Assembly (NCBI GenBank): GCA_900314525.1
Contig: OMVN01000001.1
Location: forward strand, 62,001 to 126,000
Direction of reading: 5' to 3'
Source: an uncultured Eubacteriales bacterium
GTDB lineage: Bacteria; Bacillota; Clostridia; Lachnospirales; Lachnospiraceae
Length of the DNA: 64,000 bases
How positions within the stretch are numbered: position 1 is the first letter of the stretch; each line of letters begins with the position of its first letter. The translations under genes were made by a program, and so were the position numbers. The notes under the pieces were generated by a model. It worked only from the letters and a program-made list of their open reading frames with translations. It made no database searches and was not told the origin of the DNA. Below, in pieces: positions 44,103 through 52,823 of this stretch.

Positions 44103-44153
44103 GCACCTCCACATCTTACCACTTAATGTATCTTATCCACCACAATCTACCAC
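44103..44153 (-). promoter_or_regulatory. Phased GTGG repeats: candidate MraZ operator
   Basis: In the mraZ leader the motif GTGG occurs on the minus strand with complements starting at 44150, 44140, 44119 and 44109 (plus an overlapping 44137). Spacings are 10, 21 and 10 bp, close to whole helical turns. MraZ in other bacteria binds short G-rich repeats spaced by 10 bp near its promoter. The last repeat overlaps the GGAGGTG ribosome binding site. Confidence 0.6.
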
Positions 44154-44163
44154 TTGTTCTTTG

Positions 44164-44192
44164 ATTTTAACTCATAACAATCCAAATATCAA
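44164..44192 (-). promoter_or_regulatory. Promoter of the mraZ division operon
   Basis: TTGATA (44187-44192), 17 bp, TAAAAT (44164-44169) on the minus strand. The start falls near 44157, immediately before the GTGG repeats. Confidence 0.7.
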
Positions 44193-44213
44193 GTTTTTTT
44201 ACGTGTTTTTGTA

Positions 44214-44258
44214 CAAAAAAAAGTCCACAAAATGTATGTAATATACATATTGTGGACT
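44214..44258 (-). terminator. Intrinsic terminator after lgt
   Basis: AGTCCACAA and TTGTGGACT arms (44222-44230 with 44250-44258) extend inward through ATGTAT/ATACAT, and eight or nine T follow on the minus strand. It ends the lgt transcript just before the mraZ promoter. Confidence 0.88.
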
Positions 44259-44284
44259 ATTTTTTTCAACTACCATATATAGTG

Positions 44285-45151
44285 TTAAGCTGTTTGTTTT
44301 TTGGCTTTAAAAATATTAATCATAATAATCATTATACCTGCGAGAACTGCGATGCATGATACAATTTGTGATACCGCAATTCCTGTAGAAAATAATATAA
44401 GCTGGTCTGTTCTCAAACCCTCTATCATAAATCTTCCAACCCCATAACCTATAAGATAAATCGCAAATATTTCACCATCAAATTTCTTGTGTTTTCTCAT
44501 AATCATCATAATGGCGAACAACATTAGATTCCATGCTGATTCATATAAAAATGTGGGATGGACCTGTATATATGATGTCCCATCTACCAGTTTCATCTGA
44601 TTTCTAACCGATTTACTAATCACTCCCCCCACTTCATCATATTTAATCTGCATCGCAAATAAATTATTTGTATATCCTCCGAATGCCTCTCTATTAAAAA
44701 AATTTCCCCATCTTCCCAGAATCTGGCCAATTACTGTTCCTAGAATTGCTGTATCCGCAACGCGAAGCAGAGACATTTTCTTTACTTTGCAGACAATACA
44801 TGCTGCAATAAAACCTGCTATTAATCCCCCGTAAATTGCAAGTCCTCCATTTCTTATATTCAGTATGGATAAAAGATCATTCTTGTAATTATCCCACTCA
44901 AAAACCACGTAATAGAGTCTTGCTCCAATAACACCAAACAATATCGTAAAGATTGCCAAATCATAATAATTATCTGTATTCTGATTTGTTCTCTTAGCCT
45001 CCCTGAAAATAACAAATAAGGCCAGCATCATTCCTATGGAAATGATAATTCCGTAAAATGCTATCTTGAAACCAAAAATGCTTATATTTTTTGGAAGTTT
45101 ATTTATTTCGATTCCAAGATTGACAAATCTTATACTTGCATTAGCCAACAT
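44285..45151 (-). CDS. lgt: Prolipoprotein diacylglyceryl transferase
   Basis: Lgt attaches diacylglycerol to the lipobox cysteine of lipoproteins such as the one at 30.6-31.8 kb. The 288-residue membrane protein has about seven helices, the RNGGLAIYGGLIAG motif, the signature GRWGNFFNREAFGG, and HPTFLYES. GAGGATATT precedes the ATG. A divergent promoter region shared with ychF lies upstream: TTGACA (45244-45249) and TATAAC (45223-45228) are only 15 bp apart, so the lgt promoter is uncertain. Confidence 0.95.
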   Translation of the reverse strand: MLANASIRFVNLGIEINKLPKNISIFGFKIAFYGIIISIGMMLALFVIFREAKRTNQNTDNYYDLAIFTILFGVIGARLYYVVFEWDNYKNDLLSILNIRNGGLAIYGGLIAGFIAACIVCKVKKMSLLRVADTAILGTVIGQILGRWGNFFNREAFGGYTNNLFAMQIKYDEVGGVISKSVRNQMKLVDGTSYIQVHPTFLYESAWNLMLFAIMMIMRKHKKFDGEIFAIYLIGYGVGRFMIEGLRTDQLILFSTGIAVSQIVSCIAVLAGIMIIMINIFKAKKQTA

Positions 45152-45224
45152 AATATCCTCTTTCCCACTTATTAGAACTATTGAGTTTTAATAAAATATG
45201 TGATAATATTTTTTAGGTAAATGT

Positions 45225-45230
45225 TATAAT
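45225..45230 (+). promoter_or_regulatory. Extended -10 promoter of ychF
   Basis: TGTTATAAT (45222-45230) is a perfect extended -10; no good -35 is present. It overlaps a minus-strand TATAAC that could serve lgt, so the two divergent promoters would share the same DNA. Confidence 0.5.
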
Positions 45231-45285
45231 CGAAAATAAAATTTGTCAAGTATTAATACATTTGAAAGAAAGGTATGGTAATAAA

Positions 45286-46383
45286 ATGAAATTAGGTATT
45301 GTAGGACTTCCAAATGTCGGAAAAAGTACACTTTTTAACTCACTTACAAAGGCAGGTGCAGAATCAGCAAACTATCCATTCTGTACAATCGACCCTAATG
45401 TGGGTATAGTTGCAGTTCCTGACGAGAGACTTGATAAACTGGCAGCACTATATGATTCAGATAAAATCACACCAGCAGTTATTGAGTTCGTTGATATCGC
45501 TGGACTTGTAAAAGGTGCTTCAAAGGGTGAGGGATTAGGAAATCAGTTCCTGTCAAACATAAGAGAGGTTGATGCTATTATCCACGTTGTAAGATGTTTT
45601 GATGATACAAATGTAATTCATGTAGATGGCAGCGTTGATCCAATGAGAGATATTGAGACAATCAATTTAGAGCTCATCTTCTCAGACATTGAAATTTTAG
45701 AGAGAAAGATTGCTAAAACAACAAAGGGAGCAAGAATGGATAAAGTTCTTGCCAAAGAACTTGATTTATTAAACAGATTAAAATCACATCTCGAAGAAGG
45801 AAACTTAGCAAAGAGTTTTGAAGTAAATGATGATGACGAATTAGAACTTCTCAAATCATACAACCTTCTTACATATAAACCTGTAATTTTCGCCGCTAAT
45901 GTAGCTGATTCAGATTTAGCTGATGATGGTGCAAGCAACGAATATGTATCTAAGGTTCGTGAATTTGCCGCAAAAGAAGGATTTGAAGTGTTTGTTATTT
46001 CCGCTGAAATTGAGCAGGAAATTTCTGAACTTGACGATGAAGATAAAGGCATGTTTTTAGAGGAATTAGGTCTTACAGAATCAGGTCTTGATAAATTAAT
46101 AAAAGCAAGCTATAAACTCTTAGGTCTTATAAGCTATCTGACTGCTGGTAAACAGGAAACTCGTGCATGGACTATTAAAAATGGAACAAAAGCACCACAG
46201 GCTGCTGGTAAAATCCATAGTGATTTCGAGAGAGGTTTCATCAGAGCAGAGGTTGTTAACTACCAGGATTTACTTGACTGTGGTAACTACTCAGGAGCAA
46301 AAGACAAAGGTCTTGTAAGACTTGAAGGAAAAGACTATGTTGTAAAAGATGGAGATGTTATCTTATTTAGATTTAACGTATAA
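45286..46383 (+). CDS. ychF: Ribosome-associated ATPase YchF (Obg family)
   Basis: YchF binds ribosomes and prefers ATP over GTP. The 365-residue protein has the P-loop GLPNVGKST, the G2/G3 region with DIAGLVKGASKGEGLGN, an NVADSD segment in place of the canonical NKxD, a coiled-coil insert and a C-terminal TGS domain ending RLEGKDYVVKDGDVILFRF. ATG 45286 (MKLGIVGLP) is preferred over a TTG eight codons upstream. It is a single-gene unit with its own terminator. Confidence 0.95.
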   Translation: MKLGIVGLPNVGKSTLFNSLTKAGAESANYPFCTIDPNVGIVAVPDERLDKLAALYDSDKITPAVIEFVDIAGLVKGASKGEGLGNQFLSNIREVDAIIHVVRCFDDTNVIHVDGSVDPMRDIETINLELIFSDIEILERKIAKTTKGARMDKVLAKELDLLNRLKSHLEEGNLAKSFEVNDDDELELLKSYNLLTYKPVIFAANVADSDLADDGASNEYVSKVREFAAKEGFEVFVISAEIEQEISELDDEDKGMFLEELGLTESGLDKLIKASYKLLGLISYLTAGKQETRAWTIKNGTKAPQAAGKIHSDFERGFIRAEVVNYQDLLDCGNYSGAKDKGLVRLEGKDYVVKDGDVILFRFNV

Positions 46384-46413
46384 TATACAATCCATGTAAT
46401 ATTTATCATAAAG

Positions 46414-46454
46414 AAAAAAGTTTAAGTCAAATATAATCTGACTTAAACTTTTTT
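46414..46454. terminator. Bidirectional terminator between ychF and thiN
   Basis: AAAAAAGTTTAAGTC (46414-46428) pairs perfectly with its complement (46440-46454); A and T runs on both sides serve both convergent genes. Confidence 0.9.
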
Positions 46455-46476
46455 TATTGCAACACAACATATTTAT

Positions 46477-47148
46477 TTAATCATTTGACTCAATCACAAG
46501 AAGATTTCCATCTCCTATTTTAATTGATGCATAGTCTTCAAGTATTTCATTGCTTATTCCTATGCTTACATGCTTATTTATGTAAAACGTATAATCATTT
46601 ACATTATACTTCATTCCTGTTGTATTTACATTCGTAACCTTTTCAGACACAGGAATCATGGATACATATTTATAACTGTATATGCCTTTTTCTTTTTTTA
46701 GAACAATCTCTCTTCTCTTTAATCCCAATAATCTTATTCTGTTTTTTTCACTTATAATCTGTGCATCAATCCCATTTTCAAGAGCATACTGCATAAGCTG
46801 AATATTAGCTATAGTGTGATCAAGTCTTGTACCTGTTCCGCCTAGAATTCTTATAGAAAAGCAATCCAGTTCTATTGCTTTTTTTACAGCAATGTAGGTA
46901 TCTGAGAAATCTTTCTCCAGCCTGTACCTGATAATATTTACCCCTTCCGTCTTTTCATACTTATAAAGTAAAAGCGGACTTACTGTATCAAAATCTCCAA
47001 CTATTAAATCAGGTATTATTCCCATATTTTCAGCTGCAAGCAATCCTCCATCAACTGCAATTACGTGACTGAATTCATTACCTTCCACATATTTTCTGGC
47101 AAATTCAATATTAATATTTCCGCCTGTTATTATAAGTACACTATTCAT
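46477..47148 (-). CDS. thiN: Thiamine diphosphokinase
   Basis: ThiN converts thiamine to thiamine diphosphate with ATP. The 223-residue protein has the catalytic-domain motifs IAVDGGLLAAENMGIIPDLIVGDFD (seen as AVDGG and VGDFDTV), RLEKDFSDTYIA and GGTGTRLDHTIAN, and a C-terminal thiamine-binding beta domain. It follows rpe without a gap in the rsgA-rpe-thiN order that is standard in Firmicutes. Confidence 0.94.
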   Translation of the reverse strand: MNSVLIITGGNINIEFARKYVEGNEFSHVIAVDGGLLAAENMGIIPDLIVGDFDTVSPLLLYKYEKTEGVNIIRYRLEKDFSDTYIAVKKAIELDCFSIRILGGTGTRLDHTIANIQLMQYALENGIDAQIISEKNRIRLLGLKRREIVLKKEKGIYSYKYVSMIPVSEKVTNVNTTGMKYNVNDYTFYINKHVSIGISNEILEDYASIKIGDGNLLVIESND

Positions 47149-47814
47149 CTATTTCTCCGCCTCTTTCATTAACTCATTTATATTATCCCTGATATTTCCA
47201 CCAAATACTGCTGATCCCGCTACCAAAATGTTAGCTCCCGCTTTTACAACTTTATTGATATTAGATGTTTTTATTCCGCCATCCACCTCGATATCAATAT
47301 CAAGATTTTTGCTATCAATCATTTCTTTTAACTGTTTTATCTTTGTGGTTGTGCTCTCTATGTATTTTTGTCCACCAAATCCTGGATTTACGCTCATTAG
47401 AAGCACCATGTCAAGATCCTGTAATACATAATCAAGTACATTTAGCGGTGTTGCAGGATTTAAGGCAACGCAAGCTTTTACATTATTTTCTTTTATTGTC
47501 TGTATAGTTCTGTCAAGATGAATACAGCTCTCTGCATGAACACTAATTATGTCTGCACCAGCTTCAGCAAATTCCTTAATATACCTGTCTGGCTCGTTTA
47601 TCATAAGATGAACATCGAATACTTTTGATGTCTTATCTCTTATGGACTTAATTACTGGAAAACCAAAAGAAAGACTTGGAACAAACATTCCATCCATTAC
47701 ATCAATATGTACATATTCAGCACCTGCATCACCAATCATCTTTACCTCTTCACCCAGTCTGCTAAAGTCAGCTGACAGAATCGAAGGAGCTAGTATAATA
47801 TTTCTCTTGTTCAT
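47149..47814 (-). CDS. rpe: Ribulose-phosphate 3-epimerase
   Basis: Rpe interconverts ribulose-5-phosphate and xylulose-5-phosphate. The 221-residue TIM barrel has the APSILSADFSRLGEE start, metal/catalytic VHIDVMDGMFVP, VHAES, MSVNPGFGGQ and EVDGGIKTSN motifs. It is full length, 12 bp after rsgA, and its stop abuts the thiN start. Confidence 0.97.
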   Translation of the reverse strand: MNKRNIILAPSILSADFSRLGEEVKMIGDAGAEYVHIDVMDGMFVPSLSFGFPVIKSIRDKTSKVFDVHLMINEPDRYIKEFAEAGADIISVHAESCIHLDRTIQTIKENNVKACVALNPATPLNVLDYVLQDLDMVLLMSVNPGFGGQKYIESTTTKIKQLKEMIDSKNLDIDIEVDGGIKTSNINKVVKAGANILVAGSAVFGGNIRDNINELMKEAEK

Positions 47815-47826
47815 AACGGGAACCTC

Positions 47827-48705
47827 CTAATATTTCTTTTTATTCTTTAATTCCTCATATAATAATAAATAATTATCATATCTTTCTCTGCTTATTTGAT
47901 TATCTGAAACTGCCTTTTTTACTCCACAGTCCGGCTCCCCTATGTGAGCACAGCCTGTAAATCTGCATTTATCTGTATATCTGTTAAACTCTCTGAAGTA
48001 ATATCCTAAGTCTTCTTTTTCAAAGTCATTTACATACAGAGAACTGAACCCCGGAGTATCAAATATAAATGTATCTTCTCCAATATTAAAAATCTCTGAA
48101 TGTCTTGTGGTGTGTTTACCTCTCTTGATTTTCTCACTTATTGCACCAGTCTCGGAATTTGCTTCCGGTATTATTGCATTTAAAAGTGAGGATTTTCCCA
48201 CACCCGAAGGTCCTGCAAAGGCTGTTGTTTTTCCTTCTAATAGTCTTTTTACATCCTCTATACCCGTTCCAGATTTAGTTGATGTAAATATAACATGATA
48301 CCCCGCCTTTACATAAATATCTCTGTACTTAACTATCTCCTCTTCATCTGTCAAATCAATTTTATTAAAACATATTATTGTATCAATATTATGTTTCTCC
48401 ATCATCACAAGAAATCTATCCAATAGATTTAAGTTAGGCATTGGATTTGTAATCGCAAAAACAACTAAGGCCTGACTGATATTAGCTACAGCCGGCCTTA
48501 TTAATTCATTTGTTCTAGTCTTGATATTAACGATATTTCCCGTCTTAGCGGCTTCATCTAAAATCTGTATTTCTACATTATCTCCTACAAGAGGTTTTAT
48601 ATTTTTATTTCTGAAAATTCCTTTGGCTTTGCATTCATAGATTCCACTATGTACCACATGTACATAGTAGAACCCTGCTATTCCTTTAATGATTTTTCCC
48701 TGCAT
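47827..48705 (-). CDS. rsgA: Ribosome small subunit biogenesis GTPase RsgA
   Basis: RsgA is a circularly permuted GTPase that acts on late 30S maturation. The 292-residue protein has an N-terminal OB fold, NKID at about 114-117 (G4) preceding the P-loop GPSGVGKSSLLN (165-176), DTPGFSS (G3), and a zinc-finger C-terminus with KCRFTGCAHIGEPDCGV. In Firmicutes it commonly follows the prkC-prpC pair, as here. Confidence 0.96.
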   Translation of the reverse strand: MQGKIIKGIAGFYYVHVVHSGIYECKAKGIFRNKNIKPLVGDNVEIQILDEAAKTGNIVNIKTRTNELIRPAVANISQALVVFAITNPMPNLNLLDRFLVMMEKHNIDTIICFNKIDLTDEEEIVKYRDIYVKAGYHVIFTSTKSGTGIEDVKRLLEGKTTAFAGPSGVGKSSLLNAIIPEANSETGAISEKIKRGKHTTRHSEIFNIGEDTFIFDTPGFSSLYVNDFEKEDLGYYFREFNRYTDKCRFTGCAHIGEPDCGVKKAVSDNQISRERYDNYLLLYEELKNKKKY

Positions 48706-48717
48706 TATATATTTCCC

Positions 48718-51015
48718 TTATTTAAAATCATTTTCTGTAACATCAACAACTACCTGACCATTTGAGTATTTAAATTTTGCAGGTTTCTTATTCACAAGTA
48801 CGGTAATATCTGATTCATTCATTGATGCATCAACTGGGAATGTATAACTTCCTGGTGCTGTTACATTTGTGGACTGAACTGCCTTATCAGGAGAATTTTT
48901 ATCCCAAACTGAAATTGTGATTGAACTGCTTGCCTGAGGAGTTGTTGTTGTCTCCTCCTGTTTCTTCTCTGGTTCTTTTGGTGTTTGCACAGGTTTTTGC
49001 TCTGGTGTAGTTGTTTCCTGTTTTCCTGTACTAACTGCAATGTCAACTGCTGTATCTCTGTTTGCCTTTGAATCTGCGGCAACTGTCTGAAATATTACCT
49101 GACCTGCTGGTGCTGTATTTTCTGTCTGTGAAATATTTCCAAGCTTAAGACCTGCCTGCTCAAGTGCTGCTTTTGCTGCATCCTGTGACATTCCAACAAC
49201 ATTTGGAACTGTTACCTGTGGATCCCTACCTTTACTTATCCATACATTTATCGTTGATCCTTCTGTTACATCTGATTTCGCCTCAACATCCTGTCTGCAG
49301 ATTTTTCCTTCTTGAATACTGTCGTTGAATTCTTCAGATACAGTTCCCAGCTTTAATTTCTGTGCATCTAAAGTTGCCTTCGCTGCAGTTTCAGTCATTC
49401 CCTGTAAGTTAGGGACTTTTACAAATGTTGCATCTGTACCAGAGCTAACTGTAAGTGTTATCTCATCTCCTGCTGCAACCTGTGTTGGAGCTACAGGATC
49501 ACATTTCATTACCTGATCAATTGGAATTGAATCACTCTTCTCGTATACAATCTTTACTTTGAGACCTTTATCCTCGAGAATCTGCTTAGCTTCATCTTTT
49601 GTCTTTCCTACAACGTCAGGGATATCAAATTTCTTTCCACCTCTGCTGATTACAAGTGTGATAGTTGTATGTTTCTTTACAATATCACCTTTTTCTTTTG
49701 AAGCTGAAATTACATAACCTTCTTTAACTTTATCATCATAGTCCTGTTCAATAACATATCCAAGTGTTGCATTCTTTAAGGCATCAATTGCTTCCTGTTT
49801 AGATAATCCCTCAAGTTTTGGAACCTTTGTATGGTTTGCATCTAAAGCAGTGCTTCCACTTGAACCAGTTTTCTTTCCACTTGAACATCCATTACCTGCA
49901 ATGCTGATAACCAAAAATGCCACAATAACAAGAATTATTACTGCTGTAACAATACCTCCAATAGCAATTATTTTATCTAGCTTTGGATTGCTTTCATCAT
50001 CAAAATCCTCTAAATCATCCTTAATATCGTCATCGTCATCATCTATAACTTCATTATCTTTGTTTATCACAGGAATATCTAGTTCAGGTTTTTCAAATCC
50101 TGATTTCTTTCTTATTTCCGCTACTTCTTCATCTGTAATTTTTCTTGTAGCACTTGTCTCATCCACACCAGTAACTATCTTAACAAAATCTTCATCTGGA
50201 GCTATTAGAGAATGTTTAAGGTCTGCAATAAGTGAGGATACCTTTAAATATCTTCTGTCAGGCTTTTTCTGAGTACATTTTTCTATTATTTTCTCCACAC
50301 TGACTGGAAGATCAGGAACATATTCTTTTGCAGAAGGTATTTCATTCTGTACATGCTGAAGAGCTATTGTAACTGTAGAATCTCCGTCAAATGGCACATG
50401 ACCTGTTAACATCTCATATAATGTTATTCCGAGAGAATATATATCGCTCTTCTCATCAACAAATCCGCCTTTTGCCTGTTCTGGTGAGATATAGTGAACT
50501 GATCCCATTGCATTTGAGCTGATAGTGTTAGCTGATGCAGCTCTAGCGATTCCAAAATCAGTAACTTTTACCTTTCCTTCTTTTGAAATAATAATATTCT
50601 GTGGTTTTATATCCCTATGTATAATGTGGTTATTATGTGCAGCCTCAATACCCTGTGAGACCTGAATAAGGATACTTACTGCTTCCTTTACAGGTAGCTG
50701 TTTCTTTCTCTCAATGTATTTCTTAAGTGTTATACCCACAATAAGTTCCATTACAATATAGTAAATTCCATTGTCTTCACCTACATCGAAAACATTAACA
50801 ATATTTGGGTGCTGTAAACCTGCTGCAGACTGTGCTTCAACTCTGAATTTTGTAACAAAATTCTTATCATCACTGAATTCAGATTTAAGTACCTTAAGTG
50901 CAACAAATCTGTTAAGTTTATGGTCCTTTGCTTTATATACATCAGACATTCCGCCTGATCCGATTTTATCTGTTACTTCATATCTGTCGCTGATAAATAA
51001 TCCTTTTCTTAACAT
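48718..51015 (-). CDS. prkC: Ser/Thr protein kinase with four PASTA repeats
   Basis: PrkC/Stk1-type kinases sense muropeptides or lipid II and phosphorylate division, wall and translation proteins. The 765-residue protein has a cytoplasmic kinase domain (about 10-270: GSGGMSDVY loop, Lys41, HRDIKPQN with Asp135, DFG at 153-155), an acidic juxtamembrane linker, one membrane helix (about 352-374), four outer PASTA repeats (about 395-660) and a Thr/Gln/Pro-rich link to a C-terminal beta-like domain. Its start overlaps the end of the phosphatase gene by 7 bp, so the two are translationally coupled. Confidence 0.96.
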   Translation of the reverse strand: MLRKGLFISDRYEVTDKIGSGGMSDVYKAKDHKLNRFVALKVLKSEFSDDKNFVTKFRVEAQSAAGLQHPNIVNVFDVGEDNGIYYIVMELIVGITLKKYIERKKQLPVKEAVSILIQVSQGIEAAHNNHIIHRDIKPQNIIISKEGKVKVTDFGIARAASANTISSNAMGSVHYISPEQAKGGFVDEKSDIYSLGITLYEMLTGHVPFDGDSTVTIALQHVQNEIPSAKEYVPDLPVSVEKIIEKCTQKKPDRRYLKVSSLIADLKHSLIAPDEDFVKIVTGVDETSATRKITDEEVAEIRKKSGFEKPELDIPVINKDNEVIDDDDDDIKDDLEDFDDESNPKLDKIIAIGGIVTAVIILVIVAFLVISIAGNGCSSGKKTGSSGSTALDANHTKVPKLEGLSKQEAIDALKNATLGYVIEQDYDDKVKEGYVISASKEKGDIVKKHTTITLVISRGGKKFDIPDVVGKTKDEAKQILEDKGLKVKIVYEKSDSIPIDQVMKCDPVAPTQVAAGDEITLTVSSGTDATFVKVPNLQGMTETAAKATLDAQKLKLGTVSEEFNDSIQEGKICRQDVEAKSDVTEGSTINVWISKGRDPQVTVPNVVGMSQDAAKAALEQAGLKLGNISQTENTAPAGQVIFQTVAADSKANRDTAVDIAVSTGKQETTTPEQKPVQTPKEPEKKQEETTTTPQASSSITISVWDKNSPDKAVQSTNVTAPGSYTFPVDASMNESDITVLVNKKPAKFKYSNGQVVVDVTENDFK

Positions 51016-51752
51016 GATTTCACCTCTTTACTATCCGGTTCAACGAGAATAACAGATATATTATCCTTGCCGCCGTTATTATTCGCAACGTCAATTAGAT
51101 TATTTGCTATATCTTCTAACTCATTCCCCTGATTGATAATATCCTTCATATCTTCGTCATCTATCATGTTTGACAATCCATCGGAACACATCATGATAAT
51201 GTCACCTTTTGTATAGTCTATTTCAAAGAAATCTGGTATTACTTCTGAATCCACGCCAACTGCTCTGGTAATTATGTTTTTCTTCTCATGAGTTCTGGCG
51301 TTTTTTCTATCTATTTCTCCAAGATTTATCATTTCCTCAACTAGTGAATGATCTCTTGTAATCTGCTGTATTTCATTATTTACAAGATACAGTCTGCTGT
51401 CTCCAACATTTGCAATGTAAATCTGATCTCCTATGATAGTACAGACTACAAACGTAGTTCCCATCCCCTCGTAGTCAATGCTTTCCTTGGATTTTTCAAT
51501 TAACTCCTTATTAGCCTTAGAAACACCGCGCTCTATTATTGTAATAGGATTTGTATCGCTGGAATTTCTTACCACCTCTAAGAATTTTTCTACTGTATAT
51601 CTTGATGCAAGATCACCTGCCTTGTGTCCTCCCATTCCATCTGCCACAATAAACAAATTAGGAAGTCCTCCTACAGGCTCCATTGAGCAGAAAACAAAAT
51701 CCTGGTTTGTTTTTCGCTTTGCACCTATATCCGTTTTTGCATATGCTCTCAA
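51009..51752 (-). CDS. prpC: PP2C-type protein phosphatase (Stp1/PrpC)
   Basis: This 247-residue Mn/Mg-dependent phosphatase reverses PrkC phosphorylation. PP2C motifs are present: TDIGAKRKTNQD, VADGMGGHKAGD, GMGTTFVV, NVGDSRLYL, DIIMMCSDGLSNM and GGKDNISVI. I place the start at TTG 51752 because AGGAGG lies 7 nt before it; an upstream in-frame TTG would begin before that site. It precedes prkC and follows rlmN in a conserved order. Confidence 0.95.
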   Translation of the reverse strand: MRAYAKTDIGAKRKTNQDFVFCSMEPVGGLPNLFIVADGMGGHKAGDLASRYTVEKFLEVVRNSSDTNPITIIERGVSKANKELIEKSKESIDYEGMGTTFVVCTIIGDQIYIANVGDSRLYLVNNEIQQITRDHSLVEEMINLGEIDRKNARTHEKKNIITRAVGVDSEVIPDFFEIDYTKGDIIMMCSDGLSNMIDDEDMKDIINQGNELEDIANNLIDVANNNGGKDNISVILVEPDSKEVKSC

Positions 51753-51769
51753 GATTATACCTCCTTCTC

Positions 51770-52810
51770 TCAAGTCTCTTCTTCAATGAAACTTTTTCTA
51801 AGCTGTCCACATGCACCCTGTATATCAGAGCCCATTTCCCTTCGGACCGTGACGTTAACACCTTTTCTTTCAAGAAAAGACTTAAAATTATTTATGTTCT
51901 TCATTGATGATCTCTTATAATTTCTCTCTTTAATTGGATTTACCGGAATCAGATTTACATGGCAGTTTATATCTTTTACTAATTCATATAGTTTTGAAGC
52001 TTCATCTAAATTGTCATTCACCCCTGCAACCAGGCTATATTCAAATGTGATTCTTCTTCCTGTCTTTTCAAAATAATATCTGCAGGCATCCAATTCTTCG
52101 CTGATAGTGTATCTCTTTGCAATTGGCATAAGTTCTCTTCTTGTTTCATCATCTGCCGCATGCAGCGATAATGCCAGTGTTGCCTGGAAAGATTCATCTG
52201 CCATTCTTCTTATATTATCTATCAATCCACATGTTGATATTGTAATATTTCTTTGGCTAATATGCAAGCCATTTTCATTTGACACACTTTTTACAAAATT
52301 CGTCACATTCTCATAATTATCCATTGGTTCACCGCTTCCCATCAGAACAATGTTTGAAACTCTCTCTCCCGAAAATCTCTGAATTGTATATATTTCTTTA
52401 AGCATTTCAGAAGAAGTTAGATTTCTTACCATTCCATCTAATGTTGAAGCGCAGAATCTGCATCCCATTCTGCATCCTACCTGTGTTGAAATACAGACAG
52501 AATTGCCATGCTTATAATGCATAAGGACACTTTCAATAATATTGTCATCTCTTAGTCTAAACAGAAATTTCTGGGTTCCATCTATTTTTGAAGTAAGCAC
52601 TTTTTCAATCCTCAGTTTTTCAACAAAAAAATCCTCTGCCAGTTTTTCTCTGAGATTTTTTGATATATTGCTCATTTCATCAAAATCATCACATAACTTT
52701 ACATGAATCCATTCATAAATCTGTTTTGCCCTGAATTTCTTTTCTCCTATTGATTCCAAATACTTTGTAAGTTCCTCAATACTGCAGGCGCAAATATCTC
52801 TTTTTTCCAT
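51770..52810 (-). CDS. rlmN: Dual-specificity 23S rRNA A2503/tRNA A37 C2-methyltransferase
   Basis: RlmN is a radical SAM enzyme methylating C2 of A2503 in 23S rRNA and A37 of some tRNAs. The protein (about 346 residues) has the CX3CX2C cluster in VGCRMGCRFCAST, the NIVLMGSGEPMDNY segment, LSLHAADDETR and the C-terminal methyl-carrying cysteine in DIQGACGQLR. ATG 52810 is favoured by a GGTGAT complementary to the 16S rRNA end; ATG 52816 and GTG 52819 are alternatives. Confidence 0.96.
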   Translation of the reverse strand: MEKRDICACSIEELTKYLESIGEKKFRAKQIYEWIHVKLCDDFDEMSNISKNLREKLAEDFFVEKLRIEKVLTSKIDGTQKFLFRLRDDNIIESVLMHYKHGNSVCISTQVGCRMGCRFCASTLDGMVRNLTSSEMLKEIYTIQRFSGERVSNIVLMGSGEPMDNYENVTNFVKSVSNENGLHISQRNITISTCGLIDNIRRMADESFQATLALSLHAADDETRRELMPIAKRYTISEELDACRYYFEKTGRRITFEYSLVAGVNDNLDEASKLYELVKDINCHVNLIPVNPIKERNYKRSSMKNINNFKSFLERKGVNVTVRREMGSDIQGACGQLRKSFIEEET

Positions 52811-52823
52811 AGTCATCACCAGT

